From Yoonia maritima (GTDB taxonomy: Bacteria > Pseudomonadota > Alphaproteobacteria > Rhodobacterales > Rhodobacteraceae), in contig NZ_PKFN01000008.1 of NCBI RefSeq assembly GCF_002933395.1, forward strand, positions 682,001-746,000: a DNA stretch of 64,000 bases, written 5' to 3'. The translations under genes and the position numbers were made by a program. Each line of letters begins with the position of its first letter. Positions within the stretch are counted from its first letter, which is position 1. The notes beneath the pieces were generated by a model, which did no database searches, was not told where the DNA came from, and worked only from the letters and a program-made list of their open reading frames with translations. This document shows positions 1-9,492 of this stretch, one piece after another.

Positions 1-1505
1 ACTTTCAGGTCATCCATTTTGCCCGCGATTGCTGTCATCTTCTCAACGCCTTCGGCCAGTGTTTTATCTGTACGGAACACAGCAGCATCAGCCTGCATCG
101 CCTTTTGCATTTCCAAACGCAGATCAGCCGTCGCGATGTTGCCCTTTGCGTGGCGCAGACCATCAAAACGATCAAAACATGCGTCAACGGAAGGTTGGTT
201 CAGCGTTGGGTTTGGTGCATTGCGATCGACAACCTCACCAGCGCGGATCGCGGCAGCGCGACCAAAGACCACAAGGTCAATCAGAGAGTTAGATCCAAGA
301 CGGTTCGCACCGTGAACAGAGGCACAGCCAGCTTCACCAACGGCCATCAAACCGGGAACAACAGCGTTCGGGTCTTTGGCGGTTGGGTTCAGAACCTCAC
401 CGTAATAGTTCGTTGGAATACCGCCCATGTTATAGTGAACCGTTGGCAGAACCGGGATCGGTTCTTTGGTCACGTCAACACCTGCGAAAATCTTAGCCGA
501 TTCAGAAATACCGGGCAGACGTTCGGCCAATGCTTCGGCTGGCAGGTGGTTCAGGTTCAGGTGAATATGATCACCGCCCGCACCAACGCCGCGACCTTCG
601 CGAATTTCCATCGTCATACAGCGGCTGACATAGTCACGCGGTGCGAGGTCTTTATAGTTCGGGGCGTAACGCTCCATGAACCGTTCGCCTTCAGAGTTGG
701 TCAGATAACCACCCTCACCACGTGCACCTTCGGTGATCAGACAACCCGCACCGTAGATGCCAGTTGGGTGAAACTGTACGAATTCCATATCCTGCAGCGG
801 CAGACCCTGACGGGCAACCATGCCGCCACCGTCACCAGTACAGGTATGGGCAGATGTCGCGCTGAAATAGGCACGGCCATAACCACCCGTCGCAAGAACA
901 ACCGTCTTAGCGTTAAAGACGTGCATTGTACCGTCGTCCAGCTTCCATGCGATCACACCCTGACAAACGCCGTCTTCGGACATAATCAGATCAAGCGCAA
1001 AGTACTCGATGTAGAACTCAGCCTGCTGTTTCAGTGACTGACCATACAGCGTATGCAAGATCGCGTGACCAGTCCGGTCAGCAGCAGCGCAGGTACGCTG
1101 TACGGGCGGGCCTTCACCAAATTCGGTTGTGTGGCCGCCAAATGGGCGCTGGTAAATTTTACCTTCTTCAGTACGGCTAAATGGCACACCATAGTGCTCT
1201 AGCTCGTAAACCGCTTTGGGGGCTTCACGCGCAAGGTATTCCATCGCATCGGTATCACCCAGCCAGTCAGACCCTTTCACAGTGTCATACATGTGCCACT
1301 GCCAGCTATCGGGGCCCATGTTACCAAGGGACGCCGCGATACCACCTTGGGCAGCAACAGTGTGTGAACGTGTTGGGAAAACCTTTGAAATACAAGCGGT
1401 GCGCAGACCCTGCTCTGCCAGACCTAATGTTGCGCGCAGGCCAGCGCCACCAGCGCCAACAACGATCGCATCATAGGTATGGGTTTCGTATTCGTATGCA
1501 GCCAT
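1..1505 (-). CDS. sdhA: Succinate dehydrogenase flavoprotein subunit (partial, C-terminus beyond left edge)
   Basis: Flavoprotein subunit of TCA-cycle complex II, oxidising succinate to fumarate on the cytoplasmic face of the inner membrane. About 501 residues are visible and the frame is open to base 1, so roughly the last 100 residues lie outside. Seen: an N-terminal GAGGAG dinucleotide-binding loop, the [11 protein letters not shown] segment that carries the flavin-linked histidine in this family, and the HPTG and REGRG active-site region. The ATG at 1505 follows sdhD by about 20 bases, so sdhC, sdhD and sdhA form one transcript. sdhB is expected just beyond the edge. Control is probably from the paired palindromes upstream of sdhC. 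Confidence 0.96.
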   Translation of the reverse strand, partial: MAAYEYETHTYDAIVVGAGGAGLRATLGLAEQGLRTACISKVFPTRSHTVAAQGGIAASLGNMGPDSWQWHMYDTVKGSDWLGDTDAMEYLAREAPKAVYELEHYGVPFSRTEEGKIYQRPFGGHTTEFGEGPPVQRTCAAADRTGHAILHTLYGQSLKQQAEFYIEYFALDLIMSEDGVCQGVIAWKLDDGTMHVFNAKTVVLATGGYGRAYFSATSAHTCTGDGGGMVARQGLPLQDMEFVQFHPTGIYGAGCLITEGARGEGGYLTNSEGERFMERYAPNYKDLAPRDYVSRCMTMEIREGRGVGAGGDHIHLNLNHLPAEALAERLPGISESAKIFAGVDVTKEPIPVLPTVHYNMGGIPTNYYGEVLNPTAKDPNAVVPGLMAVGEAGCASVHGANRLGSNSLIDLVVFGRAAAIRAGEVVDRNAPNPTLNQPSVDACFDRFDGLRHAKGNIATADLRLEMQKAMQADAAVFRTDKTLAEGVEKMTAIAGKMDDLK

Positions 1506-1525
1506 TGTTCAGTTGCTCCGCGGAA

Positions 1526-1897
1526 TTAAAGGGCGATGCGCACGATTGCGAAGATCGCAAAGGCGGCAGCAGTATAAGATAGGCAGGTCATGCCAATGAT
1601 CAGCGCTTTGCGGGTCATGCCACCGGTATAGTCTTCGATGGTGGCGCGGACGCCGTTCGCAAAGTGATTAAAGCCGACAAGCATTGTTAGAATTGCAATA
1701 ACCGCCGGGAATGGGCGTTGGTAATAGGCAATCACCTCTTCATAAGAGGACCCAAGGACCGCGCCGAATGTAAAGATGAACAGCACCACCAACGGCACAA
1801 GCGCCACTGAAGTTACCATCATGTGCCAGTGATGTTCGGTTCCTGTTTTGGCGGAACCAAGGCCAGCAGCCCGTTTACGGTCAGTCATAAATGCCAT
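1526..1897 (-). CDS. sdhD: Succinate dehydrogenase membrane anchor subunit
   Basis: The 123-residue product has three hydrophobic segments (about residues 28-50, 63-82 and 94-118), the usual size and layout of an SdhD anchor. With SdhC it binds haem b and ubiquinone and fixes SdhAB to the inner membrane. Family identity rests on position between sdhC and sdhA, length, topology and a conserved FNHFANGVR segment. It begins 12 bases after the sdhC stop. The N-terminal 25 residues are polar and rich in Arg/Lys, as expected for a cytoplasmic tail. Confidence 0.92.
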   Translation of the reverse strand: MAFMTDRKRAAGLGSAKTGTEHHWHMMVTSVALVPLVVLFIFTFGAVLGSSYEEVIAYYQRPFPAVIAILTMLVGFNHFANGVRATIEDYTGGMTRKALIIGMTCLSYTAAAFAIFAIVRIAL

Positions 1898-1909
1898 GAT
1901 CTGCCTCCC

Positions 1910-2299
1910 TTAAAGAACGATAACGACAAAGATTGTCAGCAAAACGGACCCAACCAACGCGGCTTGCGCGTATAGTTCGGACTGGTCGACCTCAAGCATG
2001 CGGCCAGAGTCCCAGATCAGGTGACGGATACCGAAAAGCATGTGATACCACATCGCCCAAGTCGACAAGAACAAGACCAGATCACCAAACCAGCTAGTCA
2101 AGAAACCGTTAGCCACCGCAAATGCGTCTGGCCCGGCCGAAGCGGCAACAAACCACCATACGATCATCAATGCAGAAACGAGCAATGAAAGCCCAGTGAT
2201 ACGTGTGAAGATCGACGTCATCGACGTCCACTGTGGTCGGTAGTATTGCCCGATCATGAACGGAGACAGAGGACGGTTGTCCTGTTTATTGTCGGCCAT
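1910..2299 (-). CDS. sdhC: Succinate dehydrogenase cytochrome b556 subunit
   Basis: The 129-residue membrane subunit of complex II has three transmembrane segments. A RPQWTSMTSIFTRITG segment near the N-terminus and the HMLFGIRHLIWD segment (residues about 79-90) match the SdhC signatures; the latter supplies a haem ligand histidine. The ATG at 2299 is chosen because an AGAAGGGA ribosome site precedes it and the resulting N-terminus (MADNKQDNRPLSP) fits the family. A longer frame reaches 2371 but adds a basic, unconserved extension. First gene of the sdh operon, preceded by about 100 bases and then two TGTGATCACA palindromes. Confidence 0.93.
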   Translation of the reverse strand: MADNKQDNRPLSPFMIGQYYRPQWTSMTSIFTRITGLSLLVSALMIVWWFVAASAGPDAFAVANGFLTSWFGDLVLFLSTWAMWYHMLFGIRHLIWDSGRMLEVDQSELYAQAALVGSVLLTIFVVIVL

Positions 2300-2404
2300 G
2301 AATGTTCCCTTCTTTGGCTTGGCTGCCATTTCGGTCGCGCCTTTGGTCTTTTTTGCACGACTTCCAAACAAGAGTCACGCAGAGGAGGATGGATAAATGG
2401 TGAA

Positions 2405-2467
2405 ATAATACGCCAATCAGCGAAATTCTGCATTTTTGTGATCACACATTTTTTCCATGTGATCACA
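2405..2467 (-). promoter_or_regulatory. sdhCDA promoter with twin TGTGATCACA operators
   Basis: Two perfect 10-base palindromes TGTGATCACA lie at 2437-2446 and 2458-2467, a 21-base repeat distance that puts them on the same DNA face. A possible -10 (TATTAT, minus strand) lies at 2405-2410. If that is the real promoter, the operators sit near -43 and -64, typical activator positions. The same pair with the same spacing precedes sucC, and one copy precedes the GntR/FCD gene at 20233-20880. The operator pair is directly visible; the promoter call and the activator role are inferred. Confidence 0.72.
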
Positions 2468-2548
2468 AAGTATAAACCGACTGATTTAGTCAGAATTAAT
2501 CTCAATTATCATACGCGGTGACTAGCCTCGCGCAGGTCCGCGATTAGT

Positions 2549-3655
2549 TCATTGAACCTCAAGCTGTACCGCGAGGCTCTCACCCACGGCATCAAACGCT
2601 TTCTCGAACGATGTATCTTCACGGTCAAACAGATTGTTCAGAATTTTAGGTTTGACTACGTGAGCAGCGTTAAGAAAAGCGATCCGATAGTGGGTAGGAG
2701 GATGCGTGGTATCAACTGAATGATCCACTTTCCCATTACCAATCGCAATTTCAACGCGTTCATCAGCATTCAATTGGACCACGGGCTCTACAATCATTTT
2801 GATAACATCCCGCCCCCGAGCAGAACCAACGCCATGCCGCGTGCTCCATTGTTCATCAATATACTCAGATAGGCTGATTGTGGACAGTAATTGCTTTACA
2901 GCATTGCCCCCTGCAACTTCTGCCGCCAGAGCATCAGCCAGATATTCAGCGCGCTGCATTTGGACGTATAGCAGCGTCCGAATTGTCTCATTCAGAAGTG
3001 CAACCAGCCAACGAAACGGCAAGAGAAGCAGTGCTGCGAAAGCATGCGCTGCATCACCAAAATCGGGCTCAAGAAGCATTTCCCATTTATCAAGCATCTG
3101 TAAAGCAAACCCAATCACTCGCGTTCGCGAAGGATCACCATTCACGAAATGCGCGGTCTCATGCGCAACAAGTGCAAGCCGTTGTTCCGGTGAACTAGCG
3201 TCCCACAACACGGCACCAATCCCAAGCACAACCTCTTTGCGATGCATCGCCGCGAAAGCATTAAAGCTTCCATCTACAGCCACGACCGTAACTTTCGGAG
3301 CGCCCAACGCTTCACTGACCCGGTCCAAATCCTTGAACAGGCGTGGCGCGTCATTGCGCCGAAGCGCACGTTCAGGTGCCCGAAAGCGCGCGGGCAACAG
3401 AAATACCCCGACGGCAATTAGGAGACCTCCCCAAAAGATGCCTCCTAAAAACGGCAAAGCGGCGACGGCGATGACGCCACCTGCCACGATTAGGGCGACA
3501 GGGGATAGCATCACAAACAACGATAGTAATAGCGCCGTGCGATGCGCGGCTTCGACCCGCCGCAATTTGCCAGCTTGCAAGTCTTCTAACGCCCCACGGA
3601 AAACTTTCTCGCCTGCTTTGCGATGAAGTTTAGCCATCCAGCCTGCATTGTTCAT
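2549..3655 (-). CDS. M48-family membrane zinc metalloprotease
   Basis: The 368-residue product carries HETAH (His165, Glu166, His169), the zinc and catalytic motif of M48 peptidases (HtpX/Ste24 type), in a soluble domain after a hydrophobic pair at about residues 40-88. A second hydrophobic stretch lies at about 206-228. M48 enzymes cut misfolded or specific membrane proteins; the substrate here is unknown. Its ATG overlaps the stop of the mesaconyl-CoA hydratase gene by 4 bases (ATGA), so it is the last gene of the ethylmalonyl-CoA-pathway operon. A quality-control role is a guess from the family. Confidence 0.85.
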   Translation of the reverse strand: MNNAGWMAKLHRKAGEKVFRGALEDLQAGKLRRVEAAHRTALLLSLFVMLSPVALIVAGGVIAVAALPFLGGIFWGGLLIAVGVFLLPARFRAPERALRRNDAPRLFKDLDRVSEALGAPKVTVVAVDGSFNAFAAMHRKEVVLGIGAVLWDASSPEQRLALVAHETAHFVNGDPSRTRVIGFALQMLDKWEMLLEPDFGDAAHAFAALLLLPFRWLVALLNETIRTLLYVQMQRAEYLADALAAEVAGGNAVKQLLSTISLSEYIDEQWSTRHGVGSARGRDVIKMIVEPVVQLNADERVEIAIGNGKVDHSVDTTHPPTHYRIAFLNAAHVVKPKILNNLFDREDTSFEKAFDAVGESLAVQLEVQ

Positions 3656-4677
3656 ACAGGCATCAGCGCCCAGTAATCCAAGTCCAGCAGGACCTCTGGC
3701 GCGTACTTCCCGTCTTCGCCTCGCAGCGTTCCAGCCTCACCTTTGGTTGCGACCAGCCGCAAGCGGATTGCACCGACACCCGGCGCTGATGTTTCGGCAA
3801 TATCCAAAACCTCTGACCACGCACGTACTGTGTCACCTGCAAAGCAAGGATTCGCGTGCGCCCCGCCGTTCAGTGCGACGATCATCTGCGCGTTTGCCAA
3901 ACCGTTGAACGACAGCGCCCGCGCAAGGCTGATCACATGGCCACCGTAAATCAGGCGCTTGCCATCTGGCCGATTGGTCGCGTTGAAATGAACCTTTGCG
4001 GTGTTCTGCCATAGGCGCGTGGCGAGCATATGCTCGGCCTCTTCAATCGTGACGCCGTCAACGTGGTCAATCACTTCGCCCACGGAATAATCCGACAGGC
4101 GATGCGGTTCGCCTGCAAGGGCAAAGTCGTAGTTCGTGAAATCCAAACCCTTGGGGATCACGAGGTCTTGGGCCGACACGGCCTTGGCCAGTTCAGGGAT
4201 CACCGCCTCGGGCGCCGGGCCTTCGCCACGTTTGCGTACCATCACCCAACGAACGTACGACATCAGCTCTTCGCCGTGTTGATTGCGCCCCGTTGTACGA
4301 ACCCAGACAACGCCGCTTTTGCCGTTTGAATTCTGCTTAACCCCGATCACTTCTGACGTGGCGGTGATCGTATCACCGGGCCAAAGTGACGTGATCCAAC
4401 GGCCCTCTGCATAGCCTAGATTAGCCACCGCATTCAGTGACACATCCGGTACTGTTTTCCCAAACACCGTATGAAAGGTCACAAGATCATCCAGCGGGCT
4501 AAACGGCAGGCCGCAGCTTTGCGCGAATTGATCAGATGAATGCAACGCATGACGCGCGGGATAAAGCGCGTGATACAGCGCCCTTTCACCCATCTTAATT
4601 GTGCGCGGCACCGCATGGGTGATCACATCACCAACGGCGTAATCCTCAAAAAAGCGGCCTGCGTTTGTCTTGGTCAT
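3652..4677 (-). CDS. mch: Mesaconyl-CoA hydratase (beta-methylmalyl-CoA dehydratase)
   Basis: The 341-residue double-hotdog (MaoC-like) enzyme interconverts mesaconyl-CoA and beta-methylmalyl-CoA in the ethylmalonyl-CoA pathway for acetyl-CoA assimilation. The length agrees with the characterised Rhodobacter enzyme (about 343 residues). Seen: the N-terminal GRFFEDYAVGDVITH opening, a first hotdog with RALYHALYPARHAL, and a second with FNATNRPDGKRLIYGGHVISLARALSFNGL. It overlaps the DUF1737 gene upstream and the M48 gene downstream by 4 bases each. A CitE-like lyase gene in the same operon fits the pathway. Confidence 0.9.
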   Translation of the reverse strand: MTKTNAGRFFEDYAVGDVITHAVPRTIKMGERALYHALYPARHALHSSDQFAQSCGLPFSPLDDLVTFHTVFGKTVPDVSLNAVANLGYAEGRWITSLWPGDTITATSEVIGVKQNSNGKSGVVWVRTTGRNQHGEELMSYVRWVMVRKRGEGPAPEAVIPELAKAVSAQDLVIPKGLDFTNYDFALAGEPHRLSDYSVGEVIDHVDGVTIEEAEHMLATRLWQNTAKVHFNATNRPDGKRLIYGGHVISLARALSFNGLANAQMIVALNGGAHANPCFAGDTVRAWSEVLDIAETSAPGVGAIRLRLVATKGEAGTLRGEDGKYAPEVLLDLDYWALMPV

Positions 4678-4877
4678 TGCTGGCCCAACTTCATGTCAGG
4701 CGTATAAGGCGTGTCGACATCTTTGGTGACGGCCTGACCGCAACGCATCACGCCATTTGCCTGATCAAACGCATAGGTTGGGCTGCCGTGCAATTCCCAA
4801 CCTTTTGAAAGAGCCTCGGACACTTTGTGGCAAAAGGCGGCGGTGTCGTCTTCGGTCAGTAGTCGATAGATTTTCAT
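4674..4877 (-). CDS. DUF1737 domain protein
   Basis: A 67-residue cytoplasmic protein with the short DUF1737 pattern: MKIYRLLTEDD at the start, then KVSEALSKGWELHGSPTYAF, and a Gln/Val-rich end. The function of the family is unknown. The start at 4877 gives the conserved MKIYRLLT opening; an upstream in-frame start at 4934 would run into the NnrU gene. It overlaps mch by 4 bases and follows nnrU by 4 bases, so it is translated as part of this operon. Confidence 0.78.
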   Translation of the reverse strand: MKIYRLLTEDDTAAFCHKVSEALSKGWELHGSPTYAFDQANGVMRCGQAVTKDVDTPYTPDMKLGQQ

Positions 4878-4881
4878 GTCT

Positions 4882-5427
4882 TCATCCAAACGGGTTATAG
4901 CCAAGCGCGATATGAACGCCCGCCACAACGGCAAAGACGACCACAGTTGCGACCAAAGCAGTGATTTCTTTTTTCATGGGTACCGCATGGGCGGGCGTCC
5001 AATCAGGTTCCGCGCGGTTGATCAGTTGAATTTCGGAACTGGCCCAGACCAGCATACCACCGAATAAAATGAACGACGGCGTGTCACCGTTCACCAACAA
5101 ATGGGCAACCGCCCATATCATCACAGCAGTTAACTGCGGGTGGCGAATATACTGTGTAATCCGCGCTTTCGATCCGGCAGCAGCAAACAGATAGAATGAC
5201 AACAGCATCAACAGGTTATTAATCCCTGTCATTGCAGGCGTGCGCCCCCAATAGAATGTCCCGTCAGCGCCACGATATCCGATGATCATCAAGATCAGAC
5301 CGACAACAGACCCTGCCGTCACGATCATCTTCCCCTTATCGCCCAGCGCTTCGCGGCTTGCGGGGGCAAGTCGTTTCCAAAAATGAACGCTGGCCCAAAG
5401 AACCAGTCCAAGAACGATAAATGTCAT
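4882..5427 (-). CDS. nnrU: NnrU family integral membrane protein
   Basis: The 181-residue protein has five or six hydrophobic helices and the NnrU family segments KARITQYIRHPQLTAVMIWA and HLLVNGD. NnrU was first named from nitric-oxide-related genes of Rhodobacter, and the fold resembles isoprenylcysteine methyltransferase-like and NnrU/PF07298 membrane proteins. A direct link to denitrification is not supported here, since no nir or nor genes are in view. It overlaps the upstream lyase gene by 4 bases, so its expression follows the ethylmalonyl-CoA-pathway operon. Confidence 0.82.
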   Translation of the reverse strand: MTFIVLGLVLWASVHFWKRLAPASREALGDKGKMIVTAGSVVGLILMIIGYRGADGTFYWGRTPAMTGINNLLMLLSFYLFAAAGSKARITQYIRHPQLTAVMIWAVAHLLVNGDTPSFILFGGMLVWASSEIQLINRAEPDWTPAHAVPMKKEITALVATVVVFAVVAGVHIALGYNPFG

Positions 5428-6266
5428 GAAGTCTCCAATGCGGCGATGGCGTCAGCTTTCGCTAGCGTCGCCCGCGCGGTGACAATATGCAAGTTCTCAA
5501 CGATGCGACCGTCCACAACGGCAACGCCCTGCCCTTCGGCCTCTGCGGCATCGAATGCTTCGATCTGACGACGAGCAAGGTCGATTTCATCATCACTTGG
5601 GCCAAAGGCCGCATTGGTAACGGCAACCTGTGCCGGGTGAATCAGGGTCTTACCATCAAAGCCCATATCGCGCCCTTCGCTACATTCGGCACGCAATCCG
5701 TCTTCGTCTTTAAAGGCGTTATAAACACCATCAAGCGCGACAATCCCTGCCGCCTTTGCCGCAAGCAGACATAGCTGAAGCGAGGTCACCATTGCCGCCC
5801 TGCCCCGCGCGTTCAAATCCTTGGCCAGATCATTCGTTCCCAACACGAACCCCGCCATACGGGGGTGTGCTGCAATACTTGCCGCATTCAAAATGCCCTG
5901 CGGGGTTTCCATCATTGCCCAGATTGGCAAATCGGGAATAAGCGCCGCCAATGCATCGACGTCAGCCGTGCTGTTTACCTTTGGCAACAGAACCGCGTCG
6001 CAATCCATTGCCGCAACAGCCGCCGCATCATCTGCACCCCACTCTGTATCAAGCCCGTTAATGCGTACGACCTTAAACCGTGGGCCATAGCCGCCTTGCT
6101 CTAGCGCGCTCGCGAGCGTCGCGCGGGCTTCTACCTTTGCGTCTGGCGAAACGGCATCTTCAAGATCAAACAGAATCGCGTCCACAGGTAGGCCGCGTGC
6201 TTTGTCCAACGCGCGATCCTTTGAACCAGGAATATAAAGTGCTGAGCGGAATGGGCGGTCGTGCAT
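5424..6266 (-). CDS. mcl2: CitE/HpcH-family malyl-CoA thioesterase or lyase (Mcl2-like)
   Basis: The 280-residue TIM-barrel enzyme of the HpcH/HpaI-CitE group has RSALYIPGS at the N-terminus, DLEDAVSP (acidic metal-ligand region), LLPKVN, MMETPQGILNA and GFDGKTLIHPAQV. It probably acts on (3S)-malyl-CoA; in Rhodobacter the Mcl1 homologue cleaves malyl-CoA and the shorter Mcl2 hydrolyses it. The lack of the longer Mcl1 N-terminus favours Mcl2. The ATG at 6266 is preceded by GAGGA at good spacing; the in-frame start at 6323 has none. It is the first gene of a five-gene operon, and a 15-base palindrome lies just upstream. Confidence 0.8.
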   Translation of the reverse strand: MHDRPFRSALYIPGSKDRALDKARGLPVDAILFDLEDAVSPDAKVEARATLASALEQGGYGPRFKVVRINGLDTEWGADDAAAVAAMDCDAVLLPKVNSTADVDALAALIPDLPIWAMMETPQGILNAASIAAHPRMAGFVLGTNDLAKDLNARGRAAMVTSLQLCLLAAKAAGIVALDGVYNAFKDEDGLRAECSEGRDMGFDGKTLIHPAQVAVTNAAFGPSDDEIDLARRQIEAFDAAEAEGQGVAVVDGRIVENLHIVTARATLAKADAIAALETS

Positions 6267-6276
6267 GGCGTATCCT

Positions 6277-6291
6277 CGCAATATTATTGCG
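6277..6291 (-). promoter_or_regulatory. 15-base palindrome upstream of the mcl2-nnrU-mch operon
   Basis: CGCAATATTATTGCG is a perfect palindrome about 10 bases upstream of the mcl2 start codon, beside the ribosome site. It has no loop to make an efficient terminator, so an operator is more likely. It does not match the TTTGCAA-type repeats described for PccR-type short-chain acyl regulators. The assignment to a protein is unknown. Confidence 0.4.
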
Positions 6292-6438
6292 CATAATTGG
6301 CCAGAAATTAAACGATAGTTCAAGTCAAAATATGCCGCACTGCGGCGACAGACCCGTCATTACGGTACGTTAACCAATTAATCATAGATACCTTCCAAAT
6401 ATCGAAGCACCAAACCGAACCCAATCAGGTGCCCCAAG

Positions 6439-6750
6439 ATGCAGCGTATGCTACTTCACATGCCGTTACTTATTGGCGCAATGCTGCTTGCCGCACACAA
6501 CGCACGCGCAGAACAGACATGTATCCATCGTGATGCAATCATTGACCGCCTTGCGCGCCAATTCGGTGAACATCCACATGCGGTCAGATGGGCCGACGAC
6601 CACACAATGGTCGAGCTCTTCGTCGCGCCTGATACTGGCAGCTGGACAATCACATCAACGCGACCGGGAAATTTGACCTGCTTGGTTTCAGCCGGGCAAG
6701 CGTTTGAATACAAATACGAAAAATTCGCTGAATTTCCCTCTTTGCTTTAG
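6439..6750 (+). CDS. Small exported protein of unknown function
   Basis: The 103-residue protein has a clear signal peptide (hydrophobic residues about 6-18, cleavage likely after AHNARA). The mature part contains two cysteines (CIH and LTCLV) that could form a disulfide and a tryptophan-rich middle. I do not recognise a family. It stands alone between the mch operon, transcribed away from it, and the PRC-barrel gene. Small exported proteins like this are common in roseobacters. Confidence is for it being a real gene. Confidence 0.62.
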   Translation: MQRMLLHMPLLIGAMLLAAHNARAEQTCIHRDAIIDRLARQFGEHPHAVRWADDHTMVELFVAPDTGSWTITSTRPGNLTCLVSAGQAFEYKYEKFAEFPSLL

Positions 6751-6865
6751 GTGGGGAGAAATTATTTCGGATTTCATGCAACCTAAATAGGCCCTGACTG
6801 TTCTCCTATCACAAGGCGGCGGCAACACGTTGCAACCGCCATCACAGAGCGTGAAAGGAAACGAC

Positions 6866-7501
6866 ATGAAACGTATGATGACAACAACTGCCCTGACACT
6901 TTTGGTTGGTACAGCTGCATTTGCGGAAAGCAACTTGAACACTAGCGCGGACACTGCGGTAACTGCTCAGGCTAACGATTCAGCTGTTTCAACTGAGCTT
7001 GAAATGAACGCACAAGCAGATACGGATACGACATTGCTTGACGATGCGGGCAATGCAATGGCCGAAGCTGGCGACAACATCGAAGCCGGTGCAGAAGCAA
7101 CAGGCGAAGCCATCGTTGACGCTGGCGAAAAGCTAGAGGCCGAAGCTGACGCCTTTATCGCAGAAACCAATGAAACCGTGACAAGCCCCATGATCGAAAA
7201 CGGCGCGATAATCTCAGCTCAGGCTGACGTTATGGTTGCTGCCGATCTGGAAGGTGCCGTGGTCTACGACGAAACAGATGCGGAAATTGGTGAAGTCAGC
7301 GAAATCATTCTATCTGCTGACGGCAACGCCGAAAAAGCAGTGATCGACGTGGGTGGTTTTATCGGCATTGGTGAAAAATCCGTTGCGGTACCATTCGCTG
7401 ACCTCGCCCTGATGAAGACCGAAGTAGACGGCGACGTGGTGGTCTATGTTGCAGCGACGCAAGAAGAGCTCGAAGCAATGCCAGAGTTTGAAGCAAGCTA
7501 A
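6866..7501 (+). CDS. Exported PRC-barrel domain protein
   Basis: The 211-residue protein starts with a signal peptide (MKRMMTTTALTLLVGTAAFA). Residues about 25-120 are a low-complexity, very acidic stretch rich in Ala, Glu, Asp and Thr, and residues about 128-205 form a PRC-barrel (DLEGAVVYDETDAEIGEVSEI, VIDVGGFIGIGEKSVAVPF). PRC-barrels bind metals, RNA or partner proteins; periplasmic ones in this clade are unassigned. The start at 6866 gives the signal peptide and follows AAAGGAA. An 18-base tandem duplication begins in its last codons. Confidence 0.8.
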   Translation: MKRMMTTTALTLLVGTAAFAESNLNTSADTAVTAQANDSAVSTELEMNAQADTDTTLLDDAGNAMAEAGDNIEAGAEATGEAIVDAGEKLEAEADAFIAETNETVTSPMIENGAIISAQADVMVAADLEGAVVYDETDAEIGEVSEIILSADGNAEKAVIDVGGFIGIGEKSVAVPFADLALMKTEVDGDVVVYVAATQEELEAMPEFEAS

Positions 7502-7528
7502 CTAATATATGCAAGCTAACTAATATAT
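7493..7528 (+). repeat. 18-base perfect tandem repeat spanning a stop codon
   Basis: GCAAGCTAACTAATATAT occurs twice in a row (7493-7510 and 7511-7528). The first copy supplies the stop codon of the PRC-barrel gene; the second sits just ahead of a terminator hairpin. It looks like a recent slippage duplication. Confidence 0.85.
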
Positions 7529-7536
7529 GACGGTAT

Positions 7537-7562
7537 AGCCCCTCAGCATTTGCTGGGGGGCT
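7537..7562. terminator. Bidirectional terminator-like hairpin
   Basis: AGCCCCTCAGC and GCTGGGGGGCT pair around a short ATT-rich loop between two convergent genes. The right arm includes part of the stop codon of the TauE/SafE gene. The T-run is poor, so strength is uncertain. Confidence 0.6.
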
Positions 7563-8316
7563 ATGCTATTGCGACCCATATCAATCGTATCCCGGTCAAT
7601 ACCAAAAGAACGTAGGTTAGGCCAAAGAACAACCGTTCAGGAACGAAATCGTGGGCGCGCACCCCGATCCATGCGCCGATCAGGGCAAATGGGGCCAAAA
7701 GCAAGCTGCCTAACAATGTGTTCCATGTGAATATCCCCAAAAACGCATAAGGCACGACTTTCATCCAATTCACCGCCCAAAATGTGATAACCGTCGTGGC
7801 TTGATAAGCCGTCTTACTTAACCCTTGCGACAGCAAAAACACGGCCGTCGGCGGACCCCCAGCATGGCTGACAAAGCTGGTAAAGCCGCCAACCATTCCC
7901 GCCAACCATGCGAAGGGACGCGAAAACGGGGCCGTTCCAATAGTGAGCCAGCCCATGGCACGACTTAGCTGAAACATGACAAACGCTAAGCAAATCAAAC
8001 CGATCAATATGCGGAAGAAATCTGCGTCCACCGCAGTATAGACCCACGCTGCAAAAATGACGCCTGGAACAGCCCCCTGCATCATGCCCTTGGCAGAGGG
8101 CCAATGCCATTTTCCCCAGTACGGCTTTAGCGTTGCAACGTCGATCAACATGAACAACGGTAAAATGACGGCCAACGCGACACCCGGCGGCACGACCAAT
8201 GCCAGAATCGCCCCGGCCACAAACGCTGCTCCAGACCCGAATCCACCCTTTGAAATCCCCCCAAACATGATCGCAGGGATCCCTATCATGAAAAATTGCC
8301 AATCAAATTCAATCAT
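7561..8316 (-). CDS. TauE/SafE family sulfite or anion permease
   Basis: The 251-residue polytopic protein has about seven hydrophobic segments. The glycine-rich GISKGGFGSG turn after helix 1 and FTSFVSHAGGPPTAVFLL in the middle are the paired signatures of TauE/SafE carriers. The family moves sulfite, sulfoacetate or other organic anions, often outward. No sulfur genes are adjacent, so the substrate cannot be named. The start at 8316 is preferred for its AAGGGCAGGCAG ribosome site. Monocistronic and convergent with the PRC-barrel gene. Confidence 0.86.
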   Translation of the reverse strand: MIEFDWQFFMIGIPAIMFGGISKGGFGSGAAFVAGAILALVVPPGVALAVILPLFMLIDVATLKPYWGKWHWPSAKGMMQGAVPGVIFAAWVYTAVDADFFRILIGLICLAFVMFQLSRAMGWLTIGTAPFSRPFAWLAGMVGGFTSFVSHAGGPPTAVFLLSQGLSKTAYQATTVITFWAVNWMKVVPYAFLGIFTWNTLLGSLLLAPFALIGAWIGVRAHDFVPERLFFGLTYVLLVLTGIRLIWVAIA

Positions 8317-8389
8317 CTGCCTGCCCTTAAAATACCTTGAATTCATCCTTCGTTAGCGCCTTACAGGATAAGGAACCACCACATAATAA

Positions 8390-9439
<1,050 letters not shown>

Positions 9440-9462
9440 GCGACTGAAACCCATCCGAACTT

Positions 9463-9492
9463 AAAAGGGTGCCCATCGGGGCACCCTTTTTA
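9463..9492 (+). terminator. Intrinsic terminator of mdh
   Basis: AAAAGGGTGCC pairs with GGCACCCTTTT around a 6-base loop, followed by further T residues. This is a textbook hairpin starting about 24 bases after the mdh stop. Confidence 0.9.

Noticed and set aside
105-1037. A 310-codon open frame on the plus strand opposite sdhA
   Set aside because: It is the antisense of the sdhA coding sequence, has no ribosome site and gives a residue pattern without any family.
2437-2467. CRP/Vfr binding sites
   Set aside because: TGTGATCACA lacks the 6-base centre between TGTGA and TCACA required by CRP, and the regulator gene with its own copy offers a better explanation.
4618-4628. A further TGTGATCACA-like site (GGTGATCACA) inside mch
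   Set aside because: It is within coding sequence, differs by one base and has no partner at 21 bases. A similar one in rpe (about 48109) is rejected for the same reason.
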